Part shown: piece after piece, positions 38,511 through 47,847 of the stretch
Position numbering within the stretch: the first letter of the stretch is position 1
How the letters are laid out: the number at the start of each line of letters is the position of its first letter
Assembly: GCA_947175215.1 (NCBI GenBank)
Contig: CAMWLR010000011.1
Location: 1 to 48,353 of the forward strand
Length of the DNA: 48,353 nucleotides
DNA from: an uncultured Porphyromonadaceae bacterium
GTDB lineage: Bacteria > Bacteroidota > Bacteroidia > Bacteroidales > Muribaculaceae
Direction: 5' to 3'
The notes under the pieces: model-generated
What the model was told of the DNA's origin: nothing
Database searches by the model: none
The model's input: only the letters and a program-made list of their open reading frames with translations
Translations under genes and position numbers: made by a program

Positions 38511-39677
38511 ATGAAATCAACATACTATCTGTCTCTGCTTGCATTGCTTATCGCAGCCACCGGCTGCAAGAAGACACCGAAGATCATGCTGCAGACCACA
38601 ACCGTCACCTCGGGAAATGTAAGCGAGACGGTCACCGCCACCGGCACGCTCGAATCAGTCACTCAGGTTGATGTCGGTACTCAGGTCACCGGTATCATCT
38701 CAAAACTCAATGCCGACTTTAACTCGGTCGTGACTAAAGGTGAACTGATCGCCGAGATTGACAAGACAATACTCGAGGCTGACCTCGAATCGGCCAACGC
38801 CACTCTTGAGTCGGCGCGACTGACGTATGAGTACACCAAGACAAACTTTAAACGCGACCAGACTCTGTATGAAAAGGAGCTGATAAGCGAATATGCCTTC
38901 GAGACATCGCTCAAGGATTATAAGGTGGCCGAGCAGGCTTATCACAAGGCGCAGGCCGACCGCGTCCGCGCCGCCAAGAACCTCAACTATGCCGAGATCT
39001 ATTCACCGATCGACGGTATCGTCATCTCGCGAGATGTCGAGGTGGGCCAGACAGTGGTATCCAACATGAGTGTCGCCAATCTGTTTACGATCGCCGACCT
39101 TGACCACATGCAGGTTGTCGGTGATGTAGACGAGGCCGATATAGGTCAGGTCAAAGTGGGGCAGCGCGTGGTGTTCACCGTTGACGCCTATCCCGATGAC
39201 ACATTTACCGGGAATGTCACCCAGGTGCGCCTGTCAGCGACCACCGAGAGCAACGTCGTCACCTATGAGGTGATCGTCTCGGCCGATAATGCAGACCATA
39301 AACTGATACCCGGCCTGACGGCCAACCTCACCATCTACGTCCTTGAGGAAGATAACGTGACTACTATCCCTGTGGCCGCAACCAAGTTCACTCCGCGAGA
39401 CTATCCCGGCGTCAAAGGTCTCCCCCTGCCTGCTTCATCAAGCCAAGCTCCGGCTGACGACAAATCTTCATACGTCTATCTGCTGCGCAACGACAGCCTC
39501 TACCGCACCCCTGTTATCCTCGGGGCTGCCAACGGTGTTAACGTGGCCGTTCTCTCGGGTCTTAAGGACGGAGACGTAGTGGCCACCGGCTATGAGTCGT
39601 CAGAAGCTGCCGCCGCCGAGGAGAAAGCCCAAGGTCAGACCAGCCCGTTTGCCCCCAAACCGCCACGCCGTAAGTAA
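38511..39677 (+). CDS. MacA-like periplasmic adaptor (HlyD/RND-type), predicted lipoprotein
   Basis: Lipobox LIAATGC; VGTQVTGIISKLNADFNSVVTKGELIAEID; NLNYAEIYSPIDGIVISRDVEVGQTV. Confidence 0.93.
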   Translation: MKSTYYLSLLALLIAATGCKKTPKIMLQTTTVTSGNVSETVTATGTLESVTQVDVGTQVTGIISKLNADFNSVVTKGELIAEIDKTILEADLESANATLESARLTYEYTKTNFKRDQTLYEKELISEYAFETSLKDYKVAEQAYHKAQADRVRAAKNLNYAEIYSPIDGIVISRDVEVGQTVVSNMSVANLFTIADLDHMQVVGDVDEADIGQVKVGQRVVFTVDAYPDDTFTGNVTQVRLSATTESNVVTYEVIVSADNADHKLIPGLTANLTIYVLEEDNVTTIPVAATKFTPRDYPGVKGLPLPASSSQAPADDKSSYVYLLRNDSLYRTPVILGAANGVNVAVLSGLKDGDVVATGYESSEAAAAEEKAQGQTSPFAPKPPRRK

Positions 39678-39716
39678 TAACCGGCCTGTCATTGCGTCAT
39701 CAAAATCCGTAACTTT

Positions 39717-40463
39717 ATGTCAGAACGCGATATAATCGTCATAGACCGTATACGCCGTAACTTTGTCGTCGGCGATGAGACGGTCAAGGCTCTCAGAGGT
39801 GTCTCATTCAGGATAAAAGAGGGAGAGTTTGTGACCATTATGGGCACATCCGGGTCAGGTAAATCGACCCTGCTCAATATTCTGGGGTGTCTCGACACCC
39901 CCACCTCAGGCGAGTATCTGCTTGACGGCATCTCGGTGCAGAAGATGAGCAAGAATCAACGGGCGATAGTCAGAAACCGTAAAATCGGATTCGTATTCCA
40001 GAACTATAATCTGCTCCCCAAGACAACCTCGCTTGACAACGTCGAGTTGCCGTTGCTCTATAACTCGGCCTTTAACGCCAAGGAGCGGCGCGAACGTGCC
40101 ATCAAGGCTCTTGATGCCGTCGGCCTGCACGAACGTCTCTATCACAAGAGTAACCAGATGTCGGGCGGCCAGCAGCAACGTGTGGCAATCGCACGCGCCC
40201 TTGTCAATGACCCGGTGATAATACTGGCCGATGAGGCGACGGGAAACCTCGATACGCGCACCTCTTTCAGTATTCTCACACTTTTCCAGGAACTTCACGC
40301 ACGCGGGCGCACCATTATTTTTGTCACCCACAACCCCGAACTGGCCGATTACTCATCGCGCAACATCGTCCTGCGTGACGGTAAGATCGTGTCTGACACC
40401 ATCAACGAGCACCCCGCCTCAGCCAAGACCGCCTATGACGCCCTCCCCAAAGAGAATGACTGA
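39717..40463 (+). CDS. ABC transporter ATP-binding protein (MacB/LolD-type)
   Basis: [50 protein letters not shown]. Confidence 0.96.
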   Translation: MSERDIIVIDRIRRNFVVGDETVKALRGVSFRIKEGEFVTIMGTSGSGKSTLLNILGCLDTPTSGEYLLDGISVQKMSKNQRAIVRNRKIGFVFQNYNLLPKTTSLDNVELPLLYNSAFNAKERRERAIKALDAVGLHERLYHKSNQMSGGQQQRVAIARALVNDPVIILADEATGNLDTRTSFSILTLFQELHARGRTIIFVTHNPELADYSSRNIVLRDGKIVSDTINEHPASAKTAYDALPKEND

Positions 40464-40486
40464 GCCGCCAATCTAAACATCACCAC

Positions 40487-41707
40487 ATGAGATTTGTCAA
40501 CCTCCTCAAAATAGCCCTGAGGGCTCTCAACAACAATAAGCTGCGCTGTTTCCTGACCATGCTCGGCATCATCATCGGTGTGGCGTCGGTCATCACCATG
40601 CTCGCTATCGGCCAGGGATCTAAAAACAGTATCAAGGCCCAGATCTCAGAGATGGGATCAAATATGCTGATGATATTTCCGGGTAGCGGACAACGCGGCG
40701 GTGTGCGCCAGAGTGCCGATGACATGCAGACCCTCAAGGTCGAGGATTATGAGGTGATACGCGACAACGCCAAATTTGTCTCGGCCATTTCACCTCAGGT
40801 GAGCAGCGCCGGTCAGTTTGTCAACGGCAACAACAACTACCCCTCGCAGCTGAGCGGCATCACCCCCGACTATCTCAACATACGCAAACTCAATGTCGAT
40901 GAGGGTGAGATGTTTTCTGACCACGACATCGCCACCGCGGCCAAAGTGTGCGTGGTGGGCCGGACGGTGGTAAACGAACTCTTCCCCAACGGTGAGAATC
41001 CGCTCGGCAAGGTAATCCGCTTCAACAAGATACCGCTGACAATTGTAGGCGTACTTGAGGAGAAAGGAACAAACTCGATGGGACAGGATCAGGATGATGT
41101 CGTACTTGCCCCCTACACCACCGTGATGAAACGTGTGCTGGCCATCGACTACATCCAAGGACTTTTTGCAAGCGCGCTCAACGAGAATCTCAGCGATGAA
41201 GCATCTGACGAAATCACCCAACTGTTGCGCGCCAACCACAAGCTCAAAGACGAGGCCGAGGATGACTTCCAGATAAGGTCACAGCAGGAGTTGAGCGAAA
41301 TGATGAGTTCGACATCAGATATGATGACAGTGCTGTTGGCCTGCATCGCAGGTATCTCACTGTTAGTGGGCGGCATCGGCATCATGAATATCATGTATGT
41401 ATCGGTGACCGAGCGCACCCGTGAGATCGGCCTGCGCATGGCTATCGGAGCCCGTGGTATCGACATCCTCTCGCAATTCCTGATCGAGGCCATCATCATC
41501 AGCGTCACAGGCGGTATCATCGGTATACTCGTCGGGGTTTTAGCCTCGTGGCTCGTAAACGTGATAATGCAGTGGCCGGTCTACATTCAGGCCTACTCGG
41601 TATTGCTGTCATTTGTGGTCTGCACGGTCACCGGCGTATTTTTCGGCTGGTATCCTGCCCGCAAGGCGGCAAATCTCGACCCTATCGAGGCTATAAGATA
41701 TGAGTGA
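40487..41707 (+). CDS. ABC transporter permease (MacB-type)
   Basis: LRCFLTMLGIIIGVASVITMLAIGQGSKNSI, MacB_PCD-like domain, FtsX-like C-terminus GIGIMNIMYVSVTERTREIGLRMAIGAR. Confidence 0.95.
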   Translation: MRFVNLLKIALRALNNNKLRCFLTMLGIIIGVASVITMLAIGQGSKNSIKAQISEMGSNMLMIFPGSGQRGGVRQSADDMQTLKVEDYEVIRDNAKFVSAISPQVSSAGQFVNGNNNYPSQLSGITPDYLNIRKLNVDEGEMFSDHDIATAAKVCVVGRTVVNELFPNGENPLGKVIRFNKIPLTIVGVLEEKGTNSMGQDQDDVVLAPYTTVMKRVLAIDYIQGLFASALNENLSDEASDEITQLLRANHKLKDEAEDDFQIRSQQELSEMMSSTSDMMTVLLACIAGISLLVGGIGIMNIMYVSVTERTREIGLRMAIGARGIDILSQFLIEAIIISVTGGIIGILVGVLASWLVNVIMQWPVYIQAYSVLLSFVVCTVTGVFFGWYPARKAANLDPIEAIRYE

Positions 41708-41726
41708 CCGACAGGCAGCCTGAGAG

Positions 41727-43283
41727 TCAATCGACATTTTTCACCTCTGCCGCAGGTTGAGGCTCGTCGGCGGAGGGTTCTTTTAGGGGATTCTCCTCAT
41801 GAACCGATGCCGGAGTCTCTATGGCCGGTGTTGCGCTCTCACTACTACCTTTCTCCTTAGTCGGTTTATCTGCTGTGTCTGTAGTTTTATCACCGGGCGC
41901 TGACGGCGCGGGTGCACCCTTATATGTCAACAGGCTTTTTGACTTGGTCGCCACACCTTTACTGCACGCGTTGAAAATATTATTGATAAAGAGAAAGTCA
42001 GTGATACCGTTGCTGCGGCAATAGTCAACGATGTTGTGGGGGAAGTAACGGAAATCAAGCACATGCACCTCCTCAAACGAGCCGAAAAGATAACCCGGTA
42101 CGGCATTACCGTAGCTGTCTTTGAGTATTGCCAGTTTGCGTCCGTTTTTCACACCGGTCTTTACCTTGACAATCAGGAAGTCGCTCCCCATAAATGTCAG
42201 ATAGGCATTGCCTGATCCGTCCTTAAATTTCTTAAAGAACTCGGTGTTGAACGGTTTACCTTCACCTGTGATTTTGAAGTTCTTGTCGACATTGACTATC
42301 GTGAAAGTCGTCTGATAGCTTTTATCCTTGGGGGTGTAATAGACAAAGTCCTCAGGCGCGTTTTTGACGGATATATCCTTGGAGTAACCGTACATCGTGC
42401 CCACAAAGCCGTGGATGACATTCTGATCAAACTCAGACATCTCCGGTTGGTGTACCCCGGCGACACGGGCAAATTCACGTGCTGCGTAATATGCACCCAG
42501 CGGGGCCCAGTGATGGTCAGTGCGCAGGTAAATATCTTCATGCACGTGATCCGACAGCGCTGTGTATGCGTTTACGGCTTTGATCCCCGGGTTAAGCGAG
42601 GAATAGATGTGGCGTATTGTGGGTAATTGTGACTTGTACAGCCCGGGGTGTTTGCGAGCCTCCTCGGGGCAATAAAACTCCATGGCGATCGGCACGACCA
42701 TCGAATATACCTTTACACCCGACCCAAGTGCCTCATGATATGCGTTGACCATTGAGACGTAGTGGTCGCCGGCAGCCGGGCCGGCACTGAAATTCATCAG
42801 CGCCCTGACTTTATCGCCACTCCCTACAATGAGAATACCCGACTTACTCATCTTTGATGTCTCACCGTCTGCTGCCGATATATCTCCGTCGGGGATGTCA
42901 CGATCAGTATCATCCTCATCAGATGCGTTTGTGCCATCCGTATCATCGTCAACACCACCGGGGATCAGATCTGCACCGACATCTCCGGTCTGGTGGAACA
43001 CAAATTGGTCTTCGCCAGAGCCGCGTTGTAACCTCATCCCCTTTTTGACCGTCATGCTCAGGTTCATGAAATCATCGCGAAAAGGCTGGCTGTCACTAAA
43101 CCAGGCAGAGAGATCTGACGTAAAGCTGCCGGCTCTGAGCCGATCAAAGCTGAACTCGGGGAAAGTCTTGAGTTCGCGCCGCTCGACAGCCGAGAATGTC
43201 GGGCGGGGGAAGAAGAGAAACACGATGGTGAATGACATAAAGAGGCCACCGATAAGTATGATGAAGATATTTGCGCGTTTCAA
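41727..43283 (-). CDS. DHHW/AlgJ-AlgX-like O-acetylation accessory protein
   Basis: EDIYLRTDHHWAPLGAYYAAREFARV, LKDSYGNAVPGYLFGSFEEVHVLDFRYF. Confidence 0.88.
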   Translation of the reverse strand: MKRANIFIILIGGLFMSFTIVFLFFPRPTFSAVERRELKTFPEFSFDRLRAGSFTSDLSAWFSDSQPFRDDFMNLSMTVKKGMRLQRGSGEDQFVFHQTGDVGADLIPGGVDDDTDGTNASDEDDTDRDIPDGDISAADGETSKMSKSGILIVGSGDKVRALMNFSAGPAAGDHYVSMVNAYHEALGSGVKVYSMVVPIAMEFYCPEEARKHPGLYKSQLPTIRHIYSSLNPGIKAVNAYTALSDHVHEDIYLRTDHHWAPLGAYYAAREFARVAGVHQPEMSEFDQNVIHGFVGTMYGYSKDISVKNAPEDFVYYTPKDKSYQTTFTIVNVDKNFKITGEGKPFNTEFFKKFKDGSGNAYLTFMGSDFLIVKVKTGVKNGRKLAILKDSYGNAVPGYLFGSFEEVHVLDFRYFPHNIVDYCRSNGITDFLFINNIFNACSKGVATKSKSLLTYKGAPAPSAPGDKTTDTADKPTKEKGSSESATPAIETPASVHEENPLKEPSADEPQPAAEVKNVD

Positions 43284-43319
43284 TGATTTGCAGTTTTAGT
43301 TATCTGTCAGGTTAAAAGG

Positions 43320-44765
43320 TCAGAATCGGGTGTAAAGGAATGCGTTGTTGGTCGCTCCGATCAGCAACGCCACACTGAGTATCAGTATGATGACACCGAC
43401 CGCGATACGCGACACAAGCGTAATGCTATCGCCAAAGCCCTGATGACTTGGCACAAGTTTATAGGGGATGGCCGACGCCCAGCGACGCACCGGCATACAG
43501 AACAGTATTGCCGTCATCCATAGCCAGAAGTTATCGAATATCGCACCCTCAACGGTGAAGTCGGTGGGATACTCCGAGCCACCGAAAGCGGCTTTGAAGA
43601 ATGTGGTGAGCGAGTCAAAATCCTCAAAGTAAAAGATACCCCACCCGAGCACGACAATCACCAGGGCATAAATATGCAGCAGCGGCCGCGGGATACGGCT
43701 TTGCCAGGGTATGATGGTGAACTTCTCGACCATTATTATCAGGCCGAAATAAAGGCCCCAGATTATAAAGTTCCAGCTCGCACCGTGCCACATCCCGGTC
43801 AGAAACCACACGATCAGGATGTTGAGCCACTGCCGGCGACGGTTGCCGCCAAGGGGAATATATACATAATCGCGGAAGAAACTCCCTAACGACATGTGCC
43901 AGCGCCGCCAAAAGTCGGTGATGGAGTTGCAGCAATAGGGATGATCAAAATTCTCTTTGAAATGAAAGCCGATGCAGCGGCCGATGCCGATAGCCATATC
44001 AGAGTATCCCGAGAAATCAAAATAGATCTGGAATGTAAAGGCGATTATCCCAACCCATGCGCCCCCTGTCGACAGCGAGCCGATGCCGTCGGCAAGAAAA
44101 CGGTCAGATATTTCAGAGAACTGGTTGGCGAGAATCACTTTCTTGCCCAGACCGATCAGAAAGCGGAAGACTCCGTCATATATGTCATCGGCTGTAGCTT
44201 TACGCGAATTAATCTCGCGGGCGATAGTGTCATACCTGACTATCGGCCCGGCAATCAACTGCGGGAACATCGAGATATAGAGCAGCAGGTCGGCATAGCG
44301 CCGCTGCGCGGGAGCGTCTGACCTGTACACATCCACAAGGTATGATACCGACTGGAAGATGTAGAAACTGATACCTATAGGCAACCCTATCTCGGGGACA
44401 GAGATATCAAACCCGACAGAATTAAGCGTGCGGGCAAAGAAGCCGAGATATTTGAATGAGCAGAGTATCAACAGATTGGCGACGATGCCCGTAATCAGTG
44501 CAATCTTGCGCGTCGACATACTCCTGACCATCCACAGGGCCGTCAGATAATTGAGCAACACAGTTACTATCATCAGAAGCACATAGACCGGCTCTCCCCA
44601 GGCGTAAAACAGCAACGAGAACACCACCAGCACCGAGTTGCGCCAGACATGCGAGGGGTTTAACCTGTCAAGCGAGCGGCGTATGTCTATCGAGCTTGCT
44701 ATCCTGTAAAGGATAATAAACGCAGGCAGAAAAACGAATAAGAAGAATAGGTCTGAGAATACCAT
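43320..44765 (-). CDS. MBOAT family O-acyltransferase (AlgI-like)
   Basis: Multi-TM; GLPIGISFYIFQSVSYLVDVYR, FDFSGYSDMAIGIGRCIGFHFKENFDHPYCCNSITDFWRRWHMSLGSFFRDYVYIPLGGNR, WHGASWNFI. Confidence 0.96.
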   Translation of the reverse strand: MVFSDLFFLFVFLPAFIILYRIASSIDIRRSLDRLNPSHVWRNSVLVVFSLLFYAWGEPVYVLLMIVTVLLNYLTALWMVRSMSTRKIALITGIVANLLILCSFKYLGFFARTLNSVGFDISVPEIGLPIGISFYIFQSVSYLVDVYRSDAPAQRRYADLLLYISMFPQLIAGPIVRYDTIAREINSRKATADDIYDGVFRFLIGLGKKVILANQFSEISDRFLADGIGSLSTGGAWVGIIAFTFQIYFDFSGYSDMAIGIGRCIGFHFKENFDHPYCCNSITDFWRRWHMSLGSFFRDYVYIPLGGNRRRQWLNILIVWFLTGMWHGASWNFIIWGLYFGLIIMVEKFTIIPWQSRIPRPLLHIYALVIVVLGWGIFYFEDFDSLTTFFKAAFGGSEYPTDFTVEGAIFDNFWLWMTAILFCMPVRRWASAIPYKLVPSHQGFGDSITLVSRIAVGVIILILSVALLIGATNNAFLYTRF

Positions 44766-44776
44766 CGGTCTATATA

Positions 44777-45658
44777 TCAGAAGATATTCTGGCGGTCATC
44801 ACCCGATGATGATGCCGACTGAGTATCGAGTATCTGTTTCACACATTTAATAATCACGGCAGCATTCTTGCGTGCCCCCTCCTCAGAGGTATGGGTGCCG
44901 TCTGTCGTGAGCCTGCGCGTCACCATCTCTGCCGCACTGTTGACAGGGCAGAGCAGGTCTTGACGGATGACAGATGCGCCCGAGCGGGCCGCTACCTCAT
45001 CAATCATCGTGCTGACGTCGGCAAGCATCTTGTCAGAGATCTTGACCGACTGCATCGGAGTCATCACAATCAGTCGGGCATCGGGGAAACGTGCCGAAAG
45101 AATCAGCAGGTCATATCTCACGGCCTCGGGGAGTGATAATACTTTACCCGGCGGTAACGACAGCAGTTCACCGATATCTCTACCAAGAGCCTCTGATGCA
45201 GAGAGCGAGAACTCCTCAGGGCGGAATTGCGGGAACCATGCGTCATTAGTTCCCGCCGCTATCATTATCAGATCGGGCGATTGCTGACTCCTGCTGTCGA
45301 CGGCCTCAATCAGTCTTATAATCTGATTATAAATCACATTATCATCAGTTATTATCTCGCTATAATGAGCAGGGTTACGGGTAGTGGATGACGTGTGGCT
45401 CCAGGTAGCGCCACTGCGGGCATAACTCACGACATCTGATGAATCAAACTCACGGGCAAACCAGTAGTTCCACCCCCGTGGCGACGAACAATCGTCACCC
45501 CCGATCCAGGTATTCGAGTCACCCAACAGAACAATATGAGCAGGCATCCCCGGCGCGTCACCATCCGCGTCAGTACCAAGCATTGACATCGACACGCAAA
45601 GTGTCATCACCACGTATGCAAATAATCTTTTCAGCACATCATGTAATTTAGGCTGCAA
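44777..45658 (-). CDS. SGNH/GDSL-type hydrolase, secreted
   Basis: IVLLGDSNTWIGGDD (block I), MIAAGTNDAWF (block III), TTDGTHTSEEGARKNA (block V, D..H). Confidence 0.88.
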   Translation of the reverse strand: MQPKLHDVLKRLFAYVVMTLCVSMSMLGTDADGDAPGMPAHIVLLGDSNTWIGGDDCSSPRGWNYWFAREFDSSDVVSYARSGATWSHTSSTTRNPAHYSEIITDDNVIYNQIIRLIEAVDSRSQQSPDLIMIAAGTNDAWFPQFRPEEFSLSASEALGRDIGELLSLPPGKVLSLPEAVRYDLLILSARFPDARLIVMTPMQSVKISDKMLADVSTMIDEVAARSGASVIRQDLLCPVNSAAEMVTRRLTTDGTHTSEEGARKNAAVIIKCVKQILDTQSASSSGDDRQNIF

Positions 45659-45828
45659 AGTTACCTAATTTCCAATAATCCAAGTAATTTTTCCCATATA
45701 ATATTCATTAATATTCCACATCATCTCGATTATATTCTTATCTCTATGTTCATCATGCCATAATTTGATCTGTGCCCCCTATAATTACTTTATAATCAGG
45801 TATGTGAGTCGATATGATAAGTTATGCA

Positions 45829-45895
45829 CAAAAAAAATTGATTGTCTCCCGACAACCAATCTTAGTTAACCTTAAATCTAATACCATGAAAAACA
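45829..45895 (-). ncRNA. Candidate small RNA (~65 nt) with its own promoter and terminator
   Basis: Minus strand: TTG (45930-45928) -N19- TACCTTTG (45908-45901), transcript GTGTTTTTCATGGTATTAGATTTAAGGTTAACTAAG followed by ATTGGTTGTC-ggga-GACAATCAAT-TTTTTTT. Confidence 0.75.
45837..45860 (-). terminator. Terminator of small RNA
   Basis: ATTGATTGTC-tccc-GACAACCAAT, minus-strand T-run at 45836-45830. Confidence 0.85.
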
Positions 45896-46104
45896 CGTTG
45901 CAAAGGTAGTGGTATTTCGTGATTCTGCAATAGTTTTGATGCAGAAATTTACTTCGTTTTAACTTTATTTTACACAATTTGGTCAACTTATCGCCAAAAT
46001 TCAATCTTTTTGCTTGCATCTCAGACAACTCTCCGCCACTTTGCCACAGCAGAATCCAAATTAAAAAAGAGATCTCCCACTCCCTTATTAACATTTGTTA
46101 GGTT

Positions 46105-46135
46105 TTTGCCAACTCCGTTATTTTATGTAACTTTG
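46105..46135 (+). promoter_or_regulatory. Promoter TTTTTG-N19-TAACTTTG
   Basis: Near-ideal Bacteroidetes promoter; drives a ~315-nt leader before the HTH gene. Confidence 0.7.
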
Positions 46136-46458
46136 TTTCGGAATTCTACGGTTCTGCAAATTCAGAATCTAAGTTCCTGTCAAATAGTGTGGCTTGACCA
46201 CAAAGCGTATTCTTGCTCTATCCACGGTTGCAAAATCGCCAAATATTGTAGACACCGGATATAGCAGTCTTAGATACGCTCATGTTGTATCGTTTCCTGA
46301 CCCTATCGCGGGCCGGGCCGATATAGCGTGGGATCGGACTGCCTTATCGTGTCATGGCATTTGGCGATGCCCGCAACCGGATATGGCAGAAGCCTGTCCT
46401 GCGCTTTCTTTATAATCGCTTTTATCGACGCCGGGGACACGGGGTCAACTATATAATA

Positions 46459-46701
46459 ATGAGTGACATCCATATCGGGCAGTTGATTCAGCAAGAACTC
46501 AAGCATCAGGAACGCACCCCCACATGGCTCGCCCGCAAAATAAACTGCGAGCGCTCAAACATATATTATATCTTCAGTCAGAGGAGTATCAACTCTGAGT
46601 TGTTGCTGCGGTTATCTAAAGCGCTTGGCGTAAACTTCTTTAAGTATTATGAGCAACAACTTGACGAGAACAGGTCATCCACCCAAAAAGATAATCATTG
46701 A
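46459..46701 (+). CDS. Small HTH (XRE/Cro-like) DNA-binding protein, 80 aa
   Basis: IGQLIQQELKHQERTPTWLARKINCERSNIYYIFSQRSINSELLLRLSKALGVNFFKYY. Confidence 0.75.
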   Translation: MSDIHIGQLIQQELKHQERTPTWLARKINCERSNIYYIFSQRSINSELLLRLSKALGVNFFKYYEQQLDENRSSTQKDNH

Positions 46702-46783
46702 AGTCTCAGAGTCCGGTATAATTATTTTACGCATCCGTCAAAACCTTTTACGCGCCAACCTATTTGTCCTCAAGTAAATGCCA

Positions 46784-46791
46784 TAACTTTG
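46784..46791 (+). promoter_or_regulatory. -7 box TAACTTTG upstream of small secreted protein pair
   Basis: TAnnTTTG consensus; TTTG at 46763-46766. Confidence 0.5.
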
Positions 46792-46844
46792 CAGCCATCC
46801 GAAACTTTCACGGATTTTTATCTAACTAAAACAATTAAGCAATT

Positions 46845-47168
46845 ATGAAGAAAATCGTGCTTTTAGTGGCCATGCTTATCGGTTCTCAGGCATTAATTCA
46901 GATCAATGCAGGTGAATCAGGGACATGTACCGAGCTCTCGGCCCGAGCCTCTGCGGAAATCTACTCAGTGCAAGCTGTCCGCAACCCGTCTGCAGGCGTA
47001 AAAGTCAAAGCCACTCTACAGATTTCATGGGACGGATCAGAATGTTACGTTTACGGACGTGACGGCAATTATTTTGATCAGCCAATCAGAGCGTCACGTT
47101 CGACCACATACAGCGGTTATCCCTGGTGTGTAACCCTCGGTAACGCTACCTGGTACTTCACAACCTGA
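46845..47168 (+). CDS. Small secreted hypothetical protein (107 aa)
   Basis: Signal peptide MKKIVLLVAMLIGSQALIQINA, beta-rich mature part with a Cys pair; promoter upstream. Confidence 0.65.
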   Translation: MKKIVLLVAMLIGSQALIQINAGESGTCTELSARASAEIYSVQAVRNPSAGVKVKATLQISWDGSECYVYGRDGNYFDQPIRASRSTTYSGYPWCVTLGNATWYFTT

Positions 47169-47175
47169 CAATTGT

Positions 47176-47529
47176 ATGAATCGTTATCTAATTCTGTTCT
47201 CCCTTATCTTTATATTTGCCGGCTCTGTTATACAGGCCTCGACAACATCGGTACAAGCACAAACCGAGCAGTCGGTTCTTGTCAGATCTACTGTCAGGCT
47301 ATACTATCAGGATGAGTGCATCACCTTGTATTCTAACGGTCGATGCCTGATGTCTATGGGAGACAGCCAGACCGTAGAGGCGACTTACTCAATAGAGGAT
47401 GAAGGCAACTGGATATATTTTTATATTGATGTCAATGGCCATACCGAACGTCTGTCTGCCCGTATAACAATGCGTGGCGGCACAATTATCAGCCTCTCAT
47501 TTAACGGTCACGTCTATCGTCAAAGGTAA
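47176..47529 (+). CDS. Small secreted hypothetical protein (117 aa), likely diverged paralog of preceding
   Basis: Signal peptide MNRYLILFSLIFIFAGSVIQAS; 7-nt gap from upstream gene; similar layout VLVRSTVRLYYQDECITLYSNGRCLM. Confidence 0.65.
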   Translation: MNRYLILFSLIFIFAGSVIQASTTSVQAQTEQSVLVRSTVRLYYQDECITLYSNGRCLMSMGDSQTVEATYSIEDEGNWIYFYIDVNGHTERLSARITMRGGTIISLSFNGHVYRQR

Positions 47530-47556
47530 TACATATCCTCTTAAATAATACAGTAT

Positions 47557-47588
47557 AACGGGAGTCCTTTTAGGCGAGGACTCCCGTT
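47557..47588. terminator. Bidirectional intrinsic terminator
   Basis: Perfect 12-bp stem AACGGGAGTCCT/AGGACTCCCGTT between convergent units. Confidence 0.8.
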
Positions 47589-47619
47589 ATTATTTGGGAA
47601 TTTATTGCTGCATCTTGAT

Positions 47620-47847
47620 TTATACGTTCTCGGGGAGATCTGTAACCAGAGGTGTGGCATCATGAGAGGACACGCTGTCTGTGTTTTCGGTGACGGCATC
47701 CCAACCCATTTTGAATCCCTCTCTGAAATCATCCACATCTTTTTTGCTTACACTTGATGAACTTGACGAAGCCAGTGCTGTCATAGCAAAACCAATCAGA
47801 CACAGGCCATAGATCAACGAACTGAATTTTGAGATTTTCTTTTCCAT
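47620..47847 (-). CDS. Small hypothetical membrane/secreted protein (75 aa)
   Basis: MEKKISKFSSLIYGLCLIGFAMTALASSSSSSVSKKDVDDFREGFKMGWDAVTE; overlaps the upstream gene by 34 nt. Confidence 0.6.
   Translation of the reverse strand: MEKKISKFSSLIYGLCLIGFAMTALASSSSSSVSKKDVDDFREGFKMGWDAVTENTDSVSSHDATPLVTDLPENV

Noticed and set aside
45822-46094. 90-aa minus-strand ORF
   Set aside because: It spans a promoter, the sRNA and its terminator; composition is not protein-like and the sRNA explanation fits better.
46194-46506. ORFs 46194..46415 (+) and 46303..46506 (-)
   Set aside because: No signal, motif or start context; the region fits a non-coding leader of the HTH gene.
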